Shown here: positions 26,275-36,244 of the stretch, piece by piece
How the letters are laid out: each line of letters opens with the position of its first letter
Numbering within the stretch: position 1 is the first letter of the stretch
Assembly (NCBI GenBank): GCA_949358305.1
Contig: OX442315.1
Location: 12,302,427-12,366,426, forward strand
Length of the DNA stretch: 64,000 nucleotides
Reading direction: 5' to 3'
From: Strigamia acuminata
Lineage: Eukaryota > Arthropoda > Chilopoda > Geophilomorpha > Linotaeniidae
The notes under the pieces: model-generated
The model's database searches: none
Told to the model about the DNA's origin: nothing
What the model saw: only the letters and a program-made list of their open reading frames with translations
Program-made: the position numbers and the translations under genes

Positions 26275-29200
26275 ATCCGGGGGATGAAGGATTCATTCAG
26301 CCCCCAGAAATAGCTGATGCTATGTCGGACTCGTTGTTCATGGACGTGGAAACTACGTTTCTAGAAGAAGCCACTAGTCATAGCGGTGGAGTAGATGAAA
26401 ATCTACAAAAGATGACGGAGCAATTCAAGAGCTTGACATTGTTTCCACATAAATGTTACACGAAGAAATTTTGTAGACCTAGACGACTCAACAGAGTCAT
26501 CGGGAGCAATAATTTGCACAATATTACTTTGGGTAATAATAAAGACGATCCTCGAATGAAAGTCACAATTGGTGGGCTCACCTACAATGCGCTCATGGAC
26601 ACAGGAGCTTCTCAATGTTATATTGGGGAACAGCTTTTGTCAGAAACTCAAGCTCTGCCTGATTTTTTACAAGAAGCACCCAGAAACATGTTGGTTAATG
26701 CTGTAGGTGTAGCGCACAAACCAGTCGGACAAATAACTTTGTGCGTACAGTGGGCTGATGAATGCACGCCGATGAATTTCATCGTTTTAGCCAAACGAGT
26801 CTGTGGATTAATACTCGGACATAATTTTATGCGTCGACAAAAGATTAGTACACATCCACATCTCCAAGAGTTCTCTTGTGCTGATAAACCTACTTGGTCC
26901 GCCCCTTATGTGTCAGAAGAGGATAACTTTGCAATGGCACCTCTAAATCGAATTACTTTCGAATATTTAGAAGAACTGGCGTCAGTTGCTGATTCAACTG
27001 AATTATCTGATGCACCCGTTTTAGAATGGGATGAGAAGTTAGTTGAAGGTAGTGATTGCACTCCTGAACAGCGCCTAGCGCTTCGAGAAGTGGTCAATGC
27101 AGTATCTAATGTATTTCGTGACCAAGTTGGATGTACGAATGTTACTCAACATCGTATTAAATTCAAAGAAGGGCATTCATTGCCCAGAATGCAGTACCGC
27201 ATGTACAATCCGGCCAAGAGAGCCATTATGTCCAAATTAGTTGCTGAACTAGAACAAGATGGACTAATTGAAAAGGCCACTGGGCCATTCATTAGCCATC
27301 CTGTAATTGTTGCGAAACCTGATGGTACGTACAGAATGTGTATCGACTATAGGTGGTTGAATGCAATCACCGAATTAGATGTGATTCAGATGCCTAGTAT
27401 AGATCTGCTTTTGCATAATACTGGACCAGGAAGGTATTTCACATCCATTGACCTGGTCAAAGGATATTACCAAGTCGAGATGTGTAAAGAAGATCGTCCA
27501 AAGACGGCATTTTATACGCCAAATGGCCCTTATCAATTTGTGCGAATGCCATTCGGACTTTGCAATGCTCCTTGCACCTTCCAACGATTGATGGAAGGCG
27601 TTTTGGGCTCAGCATTGCAAAACTACGCGTTAGTTTATTTAGACGACGTAATTGTCTATTCGAATACTTGGGATGAACATCTCATTCATGTCCGAGACGT
27701 GTTGGAAAAGCTTAATAAAGCTAATATGACAATCAATAAAGCGAAGTCTCGTTTTGGAAGAACAGAACTTAAGTTCTTAGGACATTGGATTAAACCTGAC
27801 GGTTTATATGGAGATCCCGATAAAATTTCTGCAATTATGAAATTTCCGACTCCAACATGTGCTAAAGACATTCAACGGTTTCATGGAATGACAAACTTCT
27901 TCAGGAAGTTCGTTCCTAATCACGGAGCCATTGCTGCGCCATACACATGTATGATGAATGAGAAAACTCCATTTGAATGGGGAGATGCTCAAACTGAAGC
28001 TTTTAATAAAATTAAAGCGCTGCTTTGTAACGACAATTGTCTGCACAAACCAGACATGTCCAAACCTTTCGTAGTCATGACTGACGCATCCCACGAAGGC
28101 TTAGGAGCTGTCATCTGCCAAGATGTTGATCTTTTAGATAAAGACAAAAAGAAAACGGGCACGGCACCCAGACCTGTAGCTTACGCAAGCAGAGTACTGA
28201 GAGGAGCGGAGAAGCGTTACACAACGCCAGAACTCGAATGCCTCGCAGTCGTGTGGGCTATTGATCGTTTTAAACCATATTTAGAATATGGTACTTTTAC
28301 ACTCGAGTCAGATGCTGAAGCATTAAAATGGCTTATGCGAACGCCTGAGCCATCTGGAAAATTTGGTCGATGGGCCTTAAGAATCCAATGTGGTGCTTTC
28401 AAGATTGTATTTCGAAGGGGTGCTTATAACCAAGTTGCAGACGCACTTTCAAGAGCTCCATTAAGAGAGGAAGACATTCCTCTTCGTGATCATGTGGAAC
28501 CCATCGAAATAAATCAGTATTGGCCAGAATGGGACGGCAATCCTTCGATTTCTTTGAATCGTGCTCCAGGAAGGTCAGAATATTTAGCAAATGTTCGTGT
28601 CCATTTTTCAGAAAATTCTAAAGAATATTCTGAAGAAAGGGAGGGGGAGGAGATACAAGAAACTTTGTATAGTGCTCTCACTGATGTGATAAAAGAAGTC
28701 CCACCTACAAGAAGGGAAATAATTGATGCGCAGTTAGTCGACACTGAATGTAAACGCATTCGAGAGTATCTTTTATTCGACAGAATTGTTGGAATTCCGA
28801 AATCGGAAATAAAAGAATGGAAAAACAAAGTTAGAAACTATTGTTTGGACAAAAAGGAAGATGATGGCGATCAAATGATCATTTTCTTTAATCCTTCATT
28901 TGAAGAAGAGCTCAACGACTCTGGTAATGGCTTCAAAGCGGTTGTTCCCAGTTCACTCATAAAGCGAGTGCTTTTCGCCTGTCATGGTCACCCCTTGAGC
29001 GGCCACGCAGGCATGAGTAAAACTCTCGAGAAAACTCGATTGATTTACTACTGGCCAGGAATGAGCCGAAGCGTAAGAAATTACGTTAAAAGCTGCCCCC
29101 ATTGTAGTCAATACAAACCGGATCAGCAGAAAAAGCGTGCAGGTCCTTACGTACCTCATAACATGACCAACCCTTGGGAACATATTAATATGGACTTAAT

Positions 29201-30446
29201 GGGGCCAAAACCAGCTGGGAGATCCCAAAACCAGTACATCTTCGTCATAATTGACAACTGTACTAAATTTGTAGAGATTAAAGCTTTAACCAAAGCCACG
29301 AGCGCTAATTGCGTTCAAGAATTAAGATCTGTTGCAAATCGTTGGGGTCACCCAAAAAAGATTGTTAGTGATAATGGGAAACAATTCGTTTCAGATATTT
29401 ATAATGAATATTGCGAAACTTATCATATCCGACCGGCTCATACGAGCACTTATCATGCTCAGGCTAACCCGACAGAGAGAGCCAACAGGGACATTAAGAT
29501 TTTATTGGCAATTTACACGGATGTGCACACCCAATGGCCGCGATATTTAGACGAATTTGCGTTTGTAATTCGTAATAATAAATCGGATGCAACAAATTCG
29601 ACACCGATGTTGCTTAATACGGGGAGAATTGTTACCTTACCTTTCGATCCGAGAATTCTCAGGCATGCCAACCCATTTGACAAGCATAACCCTGAGAAGT
29701 ATGTTCGAGAATTACTTGACATATTACGTAGAGCGCATCAAGAGATGCACAGAAGAATTCAATTGAATTACGAAAGACATCGTAAGATTCACGAACAAAA
29801 GTTCACAATTATTGAATTCGAAGTTGGAGATTTAGTTTGGAAACAAACTCACATTCTCTCGTGCGCAGACAAAAAGATCTCCGCAGGTCTTGCTGAGAAG
29901 CGGGACGGTCCTTGGGAGATTGTCGAAATCCTTCCAGGTAGCGCGTATAAATTACGCAAACTTGCTGATGGTTCAATAGAAAAATCAGTGAACATTAAGG
30001 CTTTATATCCTTATACGCCGTTATATCCAATTGAAACTTGGAAAATAGGGCAGAAAACTGCTTCAAATACAGATCAGGAAAATCCTAAATGGATGGACGA
30101 AAGTAATGAACTTCCGTCACCACCTGTTCAAAAGGAAATAATTCCTGAAACTCCTACGGAAGTTCCGATGGAATTATCCGAATCGCCCCAAATACAGACT
30201 AAAAAATCTGTACAAGAAAAGTCTAAACATAGACATCGACAGCGATTAATTGCTGTGGATAAGAAAGCAGCAGTGGAACGAGGAGAACCTCTAAAGAAAC
30301 CTCCTCGCAAACCACGTAAACCCCAGAAACTAGTTGAACGAACTAGCACGCGTCCTCGAAGAGAACGAGTTCCAAATCCGAAATATTCAGATGAAAATTT
30401 CGTGCGAAATATTACGGCAGTATTTAAGAAGCCTTACCAACAATGA
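26262..30446 (+). CDS. pol: Pol polyprotein, element 1 (protease, RT, RNase H, integrase)
   Basis: The open frame runs from 26262 (entry by -1 frameshift at 26271); the first ATG is at 26322. Numbering from that ATG over 1374 residues: aspartic protease DTGA at 93-96; reverse transcriptase with YLDD at 439-442; RNase H with acidic residues D588, E638, D664 and D708; integrase zinc motif H890/H895/C925/C928; integrase catalytic D958, D1017 and E1052, with 35 residues between the last two (DX35E). A GPY/F-like segment (DGPW) follows, then a proline- and lysine/arginine-rich tail. No chromodomain is seen. All catalytic residues are present, so the enzyme set looks competent. Confidence 0.95.
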   Translation, partial: CKKLDPGDEGFIQPPEIADAMSDSLFMDVETTFLEEATSHSGGVDENLQKMTEQFKSLTLFPHKCYTKKFCRPRRLNRVIGSNNLHNITLGNNKDDPRMKVTIGGLTYNALMDTGASQCYIGEQLLSETQALPDFLQEAPRNMLVNAVGVAHKPVGQITLCVQWADECTPMNFIVLAKRVCGLILGHNFMRRQKISTHPHLQEFSCADKPTWSAPYVSEEDNFAMAPLNRITFEYLEELASVADSTELSDAPVLEWDEKLVEGSDCTPEQRLALREVVNAVSNVFRDQVGCTNVTQHRIKFKEGHSLPRMQYRMYNPAKRAIMSKLVAELEQDGLIEKATGPFISHPVIVAKPDGTYRMCIDYRWLNAITELDVIQMPSIDLLLHNTGPGRYFTSIDLVKGYYQVEMCKEDRPKTAFYTPNGPYQFVRMPFGLCNAPCTFQRLMEGVLGSALQNYALVYLDDVIVYSNTWDEHLIHVRDVLEKLNKANMTINKAKSRFGRTELKFLGHWIKPDGLYGDPDKISAIMKFPTPTCAKDIQRFHGMTNFFRKFVPNHGAIAAPYTCMMNEKTPFEWGDAQTEAFNKIKALLCNDNCLHKPDMSKPFVVMTDASHEGLGAVICQDVDLLDKDKKKTGTAPRPVAYASRVLRGAEKRYTTPELECLAVVWAIDRFKPYLEYGTFTLESDAEALKWLMRTPEPSGKFGRWALRIQCGAFKIVFRRGAYNQVADALSRAPLREEDIPLRDHVEPIEINQYWPEWDGNPSISLNRAPGRSEYLANVRVHFSENSKEYSEEREGEEIQETLYSALTDVIKEVPPTRREIIDAQLVDTECKRIREYLLFDRIVGIPKSEIKEWKNKVRNYCLDKKEDDGDQMIIFFNPSFEEELNDSGNGFKAVVPSSLIKRVLFACHGHPLSGHAGMSKTLEKTRLIYYWPGMSRSVRNYVKSCPHCSQYKPDQQKKRAGPYVPHNMTNPWEHINMDLMGPKPAGRSQNQYIFVIIDNCTKFVEIKALTKATSANCVQELRSVANRWGHPKKIVSDNGKQFVSDIYNEYCETYHIRPAHTSTYHAQANPTERANRDIKILLAIYTDVHTQWPRYLDEFAFVIRNNKSDATNSTPMLLNTGRIVTLPFDPRILRHANPFDKHNPEKYVRELLDILRRAHQEMHRRIQLNYERHRKIHEQKFTIIEFEVGDLVWKQTHILSCADKKISAGLAEKRDGPWEIVEILPGSAYKLRKLADGSIEKSVNIKALYPYTPLYPIETWKIGQKTASNTDQENPKWMDESNELPSPPVQKEIIPETPTEVPMELSESPQIQTKKSVQEKSKHRHRQRLIAVDKKAAVERGEPLKKPPRKPRKPQKLVERTSTRPRRERVPNPKYSDENFVRNITAVFKKPYQQ
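26265..26305 (+). promoter_or_regulatory. -1 ribosomal frameshift signal between gag and pol, element 1
   Basis: The heptamer A AAA AAC (26265-26271) is in the correct gag phase, directly before the gag stop. After a 7-nt spacer, GGGGG (26279-26283) can pair with CCCCC (26301-26305), and inner ATGAA (26284-26288) with TTCAT (26292-26296), leaving a 3-nt loop and a 4-nt bulge. The pol frame is open from 26262, so a -1 slip enters pol exactly here. The heptamer is the same as a well-known retroviral one. Confidence 0.9.
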
Positions 30447-31545
30447 GATAAAAATCTCAAAGTTTACCTAGGATTTAATAAAGTTTTATTTAAAACTTGA
30501 TGTGTGCTTATTTACATGTCTAAATTCGTGTAGAGATTTATAATCTCAACACCGGGGGACATAATAAATACACATTTTCGTCAGATTTATATTAAAATAT
30601 AAATTTGTATCGGAATTGATTAGTTTCGATAGATTATCTCTTTGATTGACTTTATTTGAGATATGCAGGTATTTTTTATTATTAAAAAATACGAAGATTT
30701 ACTTGAAACAAGTGATCTCGTCTTCTCACGAAGACACGTGATTATCGAAGTGCGATTAAACCTCGAACCCGATTAAAAGGGGATAAAAATCCCAGGGTTC
30801 ATTGCACACACACACTTCAACACGTGGACACCGGTCTACTCGTCTCTACCTTTTCTTCGCACGTCGAGAAAGATTTAAACGAACGGACTTATCCATTAAG
30901 TGAGAGTTACAGAAATTTAGGAGTTCCTAAAGCGATAGTTACGTAAGTAAATTTTGAATTCTTTGTCAAAAGTTGTGAAAATATTCGTAACACTTGTATA
31001 CGGCGTCCCGATAAAGTTTGATTAAAACTTGGAAAGATTCACGTGTAGTTATAAACGTGACTTAGCTAATTTAGCGGGGAAATTAATTATTCTATCGAAT
31101 GAATTAGATGGCTTGAATTTAAACAAGTATTTGTTAACTTAAGCGTAGTAGCACTAATTAAATTAAGTCGCGGTCGAGGCTTGGGTAATTTTTATTCGTA
31201 ATAAATTCTCAACCGAAGTTTATTCGGTATTTTATTTTTTTTTCACTCACACGTGGAATGGAATAATTAATTATTCAGAACTAGAATTTCTATTGAAAAG
31301 ATAGCTAAAAAGAATTTTCGAGAGAAAACTCAACAAGTTGCGATTTTGAAAAAATCCTTCGGGCGAGTCTATTCTCTTGTCGGAAACACAAGGGGACATG
31401 AGTCATTAAGTGCCATGTGATACAAGTTATAAATAACTCGGTTTACACGAAGTTGTTACGAACGTAGTTTACAATTTTTTTGAATACAAAGAATTTTGGG
31501 AGTTTGAAGTGAAAATTATTTTAATAAATGATTTATTTGTTTAGA
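30447..31545 (+). promoter_or_regulatory. Untranslated region with intron upstream of ORF3, element 1
   Basis: A strong donor, GTAAGTAA, starts at 30943. A pyrimidine-rich acceptor ends in TTTAG at 31544, one base before the ORF3 ATG at 31546, giving a predicted 602-bp intron (30943-31544). As the donor lies downstream of pol, ORF3 is plausibly expressed from a separate spliced transcript whose promoter lies within 30447-30940; ATTAAAA and ATAAAAA words near 30771-30787 are only weak candidates. A polypurine-tract-like ACCGGGGGAC occurs at 30551-30560. Confidence 0.65.
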
Positions 31546-33024
31546 ATGGGTTCGAATAAACATCATTCTAAACGCAGTCATCGTCGGCATCGACGAAGTT
31601 CCAGCTCCAGCTCGTCCACCTCAACGGAGGGAGAACAGCGTCGTTCCGCCGAACGGAATTTGATGAGGTTGCAACAAATTGCACCTGTGCCGACGTTCAA
31701 CCTGACGCCGCTTCAATTGGCCGCGCTGAATTGGATTGGCTCGCACCCGGAATGTCTTCCGCCCGACATGCAAGCAAATGCTCCATTGCCAACGGAAGTC
31801 TTTCCTGGAATAGGTGCGCAGCTGACAGTTCCAGTGGCCCAGTTGGCCCCGCTCGCGCAAGTGGTACACCCACCGACTAACGTCATCAGTGTCCCGTTGG
31901 CTCCACACACGCCAGTGTTCCAGCCACCCGTAGCAAGTGTTCCGCCAATCGTCGCGAATACTTCCGTTGTTAGTGCCCCAGTTACCACTGTAGCTGCGAA
32001 TCCAGGATGGATTCCCGCCGGAGCAGAGTCGTCTGCCTCTTCGTCTGGATGGACGGAACCTCCGCCAGGAGCTTTTCGGCTGCCCGCGTCGACGGCCCGT
32101 CCCAACGCGCAGCGCATGGCTTATAAAGCCAAGAAGGACGAGGCGGCCCAAAAGCGCCGTGAGCAGTGTGCGCGGGATATTGCGCAGGGAATTCCCCACG
32201 ACAATATTGTCACCGACCAAGCGACGGAGACCATCTGTCCATTTTGTGTTGGTTGTGGTTGGTGTTGCGGTGCTTCCGCCGGCTCTTCTCTTATGAGATG
32301 CCCCAACTGCCGAGGCACGAAGGTGCGACCGCGCTCAGAGCCCTGGCGCAAGGAGGTGGAACCCCATGTCGTGAAGGGGATGAAGCCTAACGAGAAGAGA
32401 TGTTGGGCTCACTGCCCAATTTGTCGCGTGTTTCTCAACGCTCGAGGAGAAGCCGTTTACATCGACCCCAGGTTCCTCACGAAGGAAAGAGCCGCTGCCA
32501 ATGCAGGACTGACGGTCGAAGCCTTTCGACATCCGCCCTCATCGAATGTGTCGGAAATTTCGGACGAAACGGTGCAAGAGGTTGAGAGCGTCGAGGAAGA
32601 AGTGGTAACTCGTCCGAGAACCATGTCTCGTGGACGAGGATGCCTTACACTGGACAGAGCTAAAGCAATTGCCCAGGAGCAGCGACAAAACATCGTCGCT
32701 CGAGGACGAGCCCGTCGGCTCCAGAAGATTGTGTCGGAGCAAGGTAAAAAACCGGAGGTTCCTCCAGTGGCCAAGTCGGATGTTTCCGACGAGTCGAAGT
32801 ACGAGGATGCCGAAGAGAATCCGATTTCTATCGTCGACTTCGTGGCTGATCTTTTTGAAGATTTGCCGTTCCCTCCGCCGAGTCCGGCGGAAGTGGAAAA
32901 ACCCGAGGAAGCAGTATTTTCCGCCGCCTCCACTGAGGCAACTGAAGAATCTTCAGATTTCCTAACCTCGACTGAAGTCGAGAAACCTGTTGAGAAGTCG
33001 ACCAACGTCGAGAAGAAAGAATAG
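31546..33024 (+). CDS. ORF3 of element 1, serine/arginine-rich protein with zinc-binding motifs
   Basis: I do not recognise this 492-residue protein. The start is the ATG directly after the predicted splice acceptor; an in-frame ATG six codons upstream would lie in the intron. The N-terminus is basic and serine-rich (KRSHRRHRR then a serine run). Residues about 45-190 are rich in proline, alanine and valine. At 231-255 the pair CPFCVGCG and CPNCRGTK resembles half of the CxxCxGxG zinc site of DnaJ proteins, and CWAHCPIC follows at 286-293. The C-terminal third is acidic. There is no signal peptide or membrane segment, so it does not look like Env despite its position. Third-position G+C looks higher than in gag-pol. 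A nuclear or RNA-associated role is conceivable but unproven. Confidence 0.8.
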   Translation: MGSNKHHSKRSHRRHRRSSSSSSSTSTEGEQRRSAERNLMRLQQIAPVPTFNLTPLQLAALNWIGSHPECLPPDMQANAPLPTEVFPGIGAQLTVPVAQLAPLAQVVHPPTNVISVPLAPHTPVFQPPVASVPPIVANTSVVSAPVTTVAANPGWIPAGAESSASSSGWTEPPPGAFRLPASTARPNAQRMAYKAKKDEAAQKRREQCARDIAQGIPHDNIVTDQATETICPFCVGCGWCCGASAGSSLMRCPNCRGTKVRPRSEPWRKEVEPHVVKGMKPNEKRCWAHCPICRVFLNARGEAVYIDPRFLTKERAAANAGLTVEAFRHPPSSNVSEISDETVQEVESVEEEVVTRPRTMSRGRGCLTLDRAKAIAQEQRQNIVARGRARRLQKIVSEQGKKPEVPPVAKSDVSDESKYEDAEENPISIVDFVADLFEDLPFPPPSPAEVEKPEEAVFSAASTEATEESSDFLTSTEVEKPVEKSTNVEKKE

Positions 33025-33732
33025 AAGTAAAACATTTGTTTTTTCCGAGTGGATATTTTAAATTTAAAATATGCCAAGTGTTGTTTGTTGTGTTTTCAAG
33101 TGTGATTTCGTTTATTTCCGAATTAAGAATAATTTGTTTAAATGTTTGAAGATTTTTGAGCTAATTATTAATATTCCTAAGAATAAGTTAATTTTGAAAA
33201 TTGGATTCAAGTTTGAATTCAATTTATGTTGTTGATCTTGATTATTTTCATAATTAGATGTGTTTGAATTACATAAAGATTTGTGTGTTTTGTTTTCACT
33301 TTGATCAAAGTTTTAAAAGACTTCGAGTTGAAGTCAGTTTTCATTTTTATAACAACCGTAATAAAGAATGATTCGTAGTTTAGATTTGATAAATAAAATT
33401 TGCATAAATTTATTTAATGTCTCATCTGAATTATATAAACTACGGAGAAATTTATTTTGATCAGAGAAGTTAAGATTTCCTTTGAAATCCGCGCTGTCGA
33501 ACATGAGAACGAGTTCGGACGAGTTCATTTCGTTGCTTGGCAACCGGGAGATGTGCTGTGCGGGAAAGCCGATTAGTCTAATCGTCTACGCTGTTTCTGA
33601 AAGAAAGTAGTTGATTAATTTTAAATAAATTAAAAAAGAGTACGAGTTGAGTCTAACAATTCAATAGAATTTGGTGAACATTTCTTAAGATATTAAGAAT
33701 GACAATTAAAGAGTTGGAAACTCTATGCTTGT
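33025..33732 (+). other. AT-rich 3' untranslated region of element 1
   Basis: About 0.7 kb between the ORF3 stop and the polypurine tract holds no plausible gene. The sequence is T- and A-rich on both strands. Confidence 0.6.
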
Positions 33733-33744
33733 CACCGGGGGATG
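33733..33744 (+). promoter_or_regulatory. Polypurine tract of element 1
   Basis: ACCGGGGGATG directly precedes the 3' LTR start TGTGAC. It would prime plus-strand DNA synthesis. Confidence 0.7.
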
Positions 33745-35300
33745 TGTGACGGTTATAAAACCGTATTATCCAATGTTCACACTAGATGGCGCTGTTTGTC
33801 TAACGCGCGCAGTTTAAACTCGATAAAGTTGCGAGTTATATTAAAGAATTAATATAACGTTGCGAATAAAATATACAGTATTTTATTGGACTAAGCTAAG
33901 TATTATTTACTTGAGATATTGATTCTATCGAATCAATATCCGGTTTTACTTACCTGTTGAAGATGACCAATCGGACTCTTCTGGACCCAGTTCAATATTA
34001 GGTCCGGACTAGTGATCCACGAATCCATCGATCCAGACACCTGATTGGCTGTCGCCAATCTGATTGTTCTCTAGAACCATATAAGCTCTGGTTCTCACGA
34101 GCTCCCTTGGCTTGAATGAATATTGTTGTATTGCATTGTTGTTATCGTATGATCTCACTTTCTCTCACGACACATCGGGCCTCCTCAGCTCTCAATGGAT
34201 ATGTATTATTACTATCGTGTTATTGCTTGTTGTAGGGCCCATCTGGGAAGGCTAACCTTGTAGACATGTTTCACACATGAAATGGCCCCGTAGTGTTAGC
34301 CGGCTGTTCTAAGGGACAGTAGGATTTCATACGGTGGCGTAGTATATCGCTCATGCACGGGATTGATTAACCTGTTAAACAAATATCAAATTATATGATC
34401 GGTGATAGTCGCATCTATCTGCGCGATTCTCCGATCATAGGTCAGATGCTCTGCCAGAGCACATATACGGGAAGTCAAACCCGTCAAACAAATACGGGCA
34501 AACTGTTTTCCCAGGGTTCCGATGCAGTGCATTGGCCCTTCCGTTAAGTGGGCAAGACTTGTCCGAGGTCGGTAAAAGCCTTATTCACAGGCGACGCACC
34601 GGGTTGGTGGCCCGTGAGCAATTGCATTCATACCTTGCGCTAAACAAACACTCGGGTATTGGTAATGCCGATCTGGTAGTCCCCCAGGAACTGTTTACCC
34701 AGTGGTTGGTACCACTGAAAGCGACTCGTCGCAGAAAACAAATACCCGGCGCCTGATCACGAGATCTTGTCGTCGTAAGGCATGCTGGCGGATGGAGCTT
34801 CAACAACTCCCGCGATGGTCCCCTCGACTGTCGTGACTGTCCCCGCCCATAGAATAACAATATAACAATTCATTTGTTATATTACACTAATAATGTTTTG
34901 ATGATTTGAATACGGAATATTCTAATGAATATTCCCGACCAAATACGAAGGATTCTTCGTATTAATAGATATCCGAGCTGCGGGACCGAATACGTCTCCG
35001 TAGCGCTAACTGTGACGATGCCGCAAAGTCAGCCGCACCACTCGAACAGCATCGCCCGGAACCTCAACCAGTGTAGCCGCCGTTACACTTATCCAGAACC
35101 CCAACTCCAGTTGTAATGTTAATAAACATGTAAATTATATCACACAAAATCGTAAGTTGTTATATTTGATCACATATTCACGTTGTACAGACTTCCGTAG
35201 CTTATCTCGGTTAGGTTATTTCTAGTTGTAGAAATGTCTTGTCTAAACCGATTTATCTCTTGTAATGGCTAATTATTCAGCCAAAAGTAGAATCGTCACA
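33745..35300 (+). repeat. 3' LTR of element 1 (1556 bp)
   Basis: This copy matches the 5' LTR except for an extra 11 bp (GCCCCGTAGTG) after CACATGAAATG; the length difference (1556 against 1545) is fully explained by it. I saw no other difference by eye, though I did not align every base. Confidence 0.95.
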
Positions 35301-35483
35301 CCGTGCCGACGCAGCCGTTGATTTCTTCAAATTGCGAATTAACTATTTTGAAGACGATCATTCTAGTGCGCACGTCTAGAACCTGTTAGACTGTTGCACG
35401 GTCGAATTTGTCTTTGGTTCGGCGCTCGTTTTCGGTTAGTTTGTTTGTTGTGGAACTGGATAAATCGGGGACGTCGAATTGAA
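35301..35483 (-). pseudogene. RIO1 kinase pseudogene, upstream part of the split exon
   Basis: Minus-strand reading: after a good acceptor (CCTTTTAG) at about 35484, the frame gives RTKDKFDRATV, an in-frame TAA, QVLDVRTRMIVFK and EEINGCVG, up to the retrotransposon junction. This matches the RIO1 kinase segment just before the nucleotide loop. The TAA replaces a glutamate codon expected in the family. The reading continues at 21291 on the other side of the LTR element. The first four bases, 35301-35304, are the right copy of the CCGT target duplication. Confidence 0.87.
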
Positions 35484-36240
35484 CTAAAAGGAATGAGAGT
35501 AAATTGTCATTTTTGTTTATTCGTTTTAAGCAAGAGGTTTTATTTAATTTCAGAAATTCAATTTTAAATGAAAAAATTCAATGTAAACCCAAAATGTTCA
35601 ATATAAACCCAAAAAATTCAATAAAAACCCCCAAAAAATTAAAACTTTCCCTAAAAATAATCAATTTTAACGTGTAACTCACATATCCGACTACGGTAGG
35701 TTCGCAAATGGATCTGTAGACCACGCGCGTTTTTTCATCTACAAATTAGTGTTTTTGGTTTGGTTAATCAGTATTAAGAAAAATGTAAAGTCAAACTACC
35801 TTGTTTAATTGTTGAGTTGTGGTCTGTTCGCGGGTTCGCTCCTTATCGCGAAAGACCTGTCCGCTAGTTCGTATTGATTCGTTTCGTCTGTTAAAAATAA
35901 ATTCGTATTAATTTTTAGTTTAGTTTTACGTCGGCATAAAAGATCGTAATAAGTGAAATTTATTTACTTTATATTCGAATTACGTTATTCGGGCAGTCGG
36001 GTCGTTTATTTCCTATCATTTTCCGATTTCCGAGGTTAATTTTATACACTGCGTTTTTGTCATCGCTTCGGCATGTATCGATCGTTGATCGATCTACCTG
36101 TAAAAATCAAAACACCTACCGGTACCTTCCATACACATGGCTTACGTGGTTGTATGGTTTAATTCCAGCAACAAGATGTTTGATTAAAACCATTAAAACC
36201 ATTAACCTAACCACGCGGTCGCTTAGAGCACACAAACCGG
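35484..36240. other. Interior of the TIR element without a recognised gene
   Basis: AT-rich sequence with runs such as AACCCAAAA, consistent with intron remains of the captured kinase. Short open stretches on both strands have no recognisable product. Confidence 0.4.
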
Positions 36241-36244
36241 AAGC

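Larger units (their letters stand above)
21292..35300 (+). mobile_element. Complete Ty3/gypsy-type LTR retrotransposon, element 1 (14.0 kb)
   Basis: Two near-identical LTRs flank a primer-binding site, gag, pol in the order protease, reverse transcriptase, RNase H, integrase, a third ORF, and a polypurine tract. The pol order and the DX35E integrase with a GPY/F-like segment place it in Ty3/gypsy. At 14,009 bp it is far longer than typical family members, because of the long LTRs, long untranslated regions and the extra ORF. Gag, pol and ORF3 are uninterrupted apart from the programmed frame change, and the LTRs differ visibly only by one 11-bp indel, so insertion was recent. Confidence 0.95.

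Noticed and set aside
31621-32220. 199-codon minus ORF opposite ORF3 of element 1
   Set aside because: Shadow of a G+C-rich coding strand; no domain.
31546-33024. ORF3 products as envelope proteins
   Set aside because: Position fits env, but neither ORF3 shows a signal peptide, a transmembrane helix, or cysteine patterns typical of fusion glycoproteins.
21292-35300. Element 1 as a BEL/Pao or Copia element
   Set aside because: Domain order has integrase after RNase H, with DX35E and a GPY-like end, which fits Ty3/gypsy; Copia has integrase before RT.
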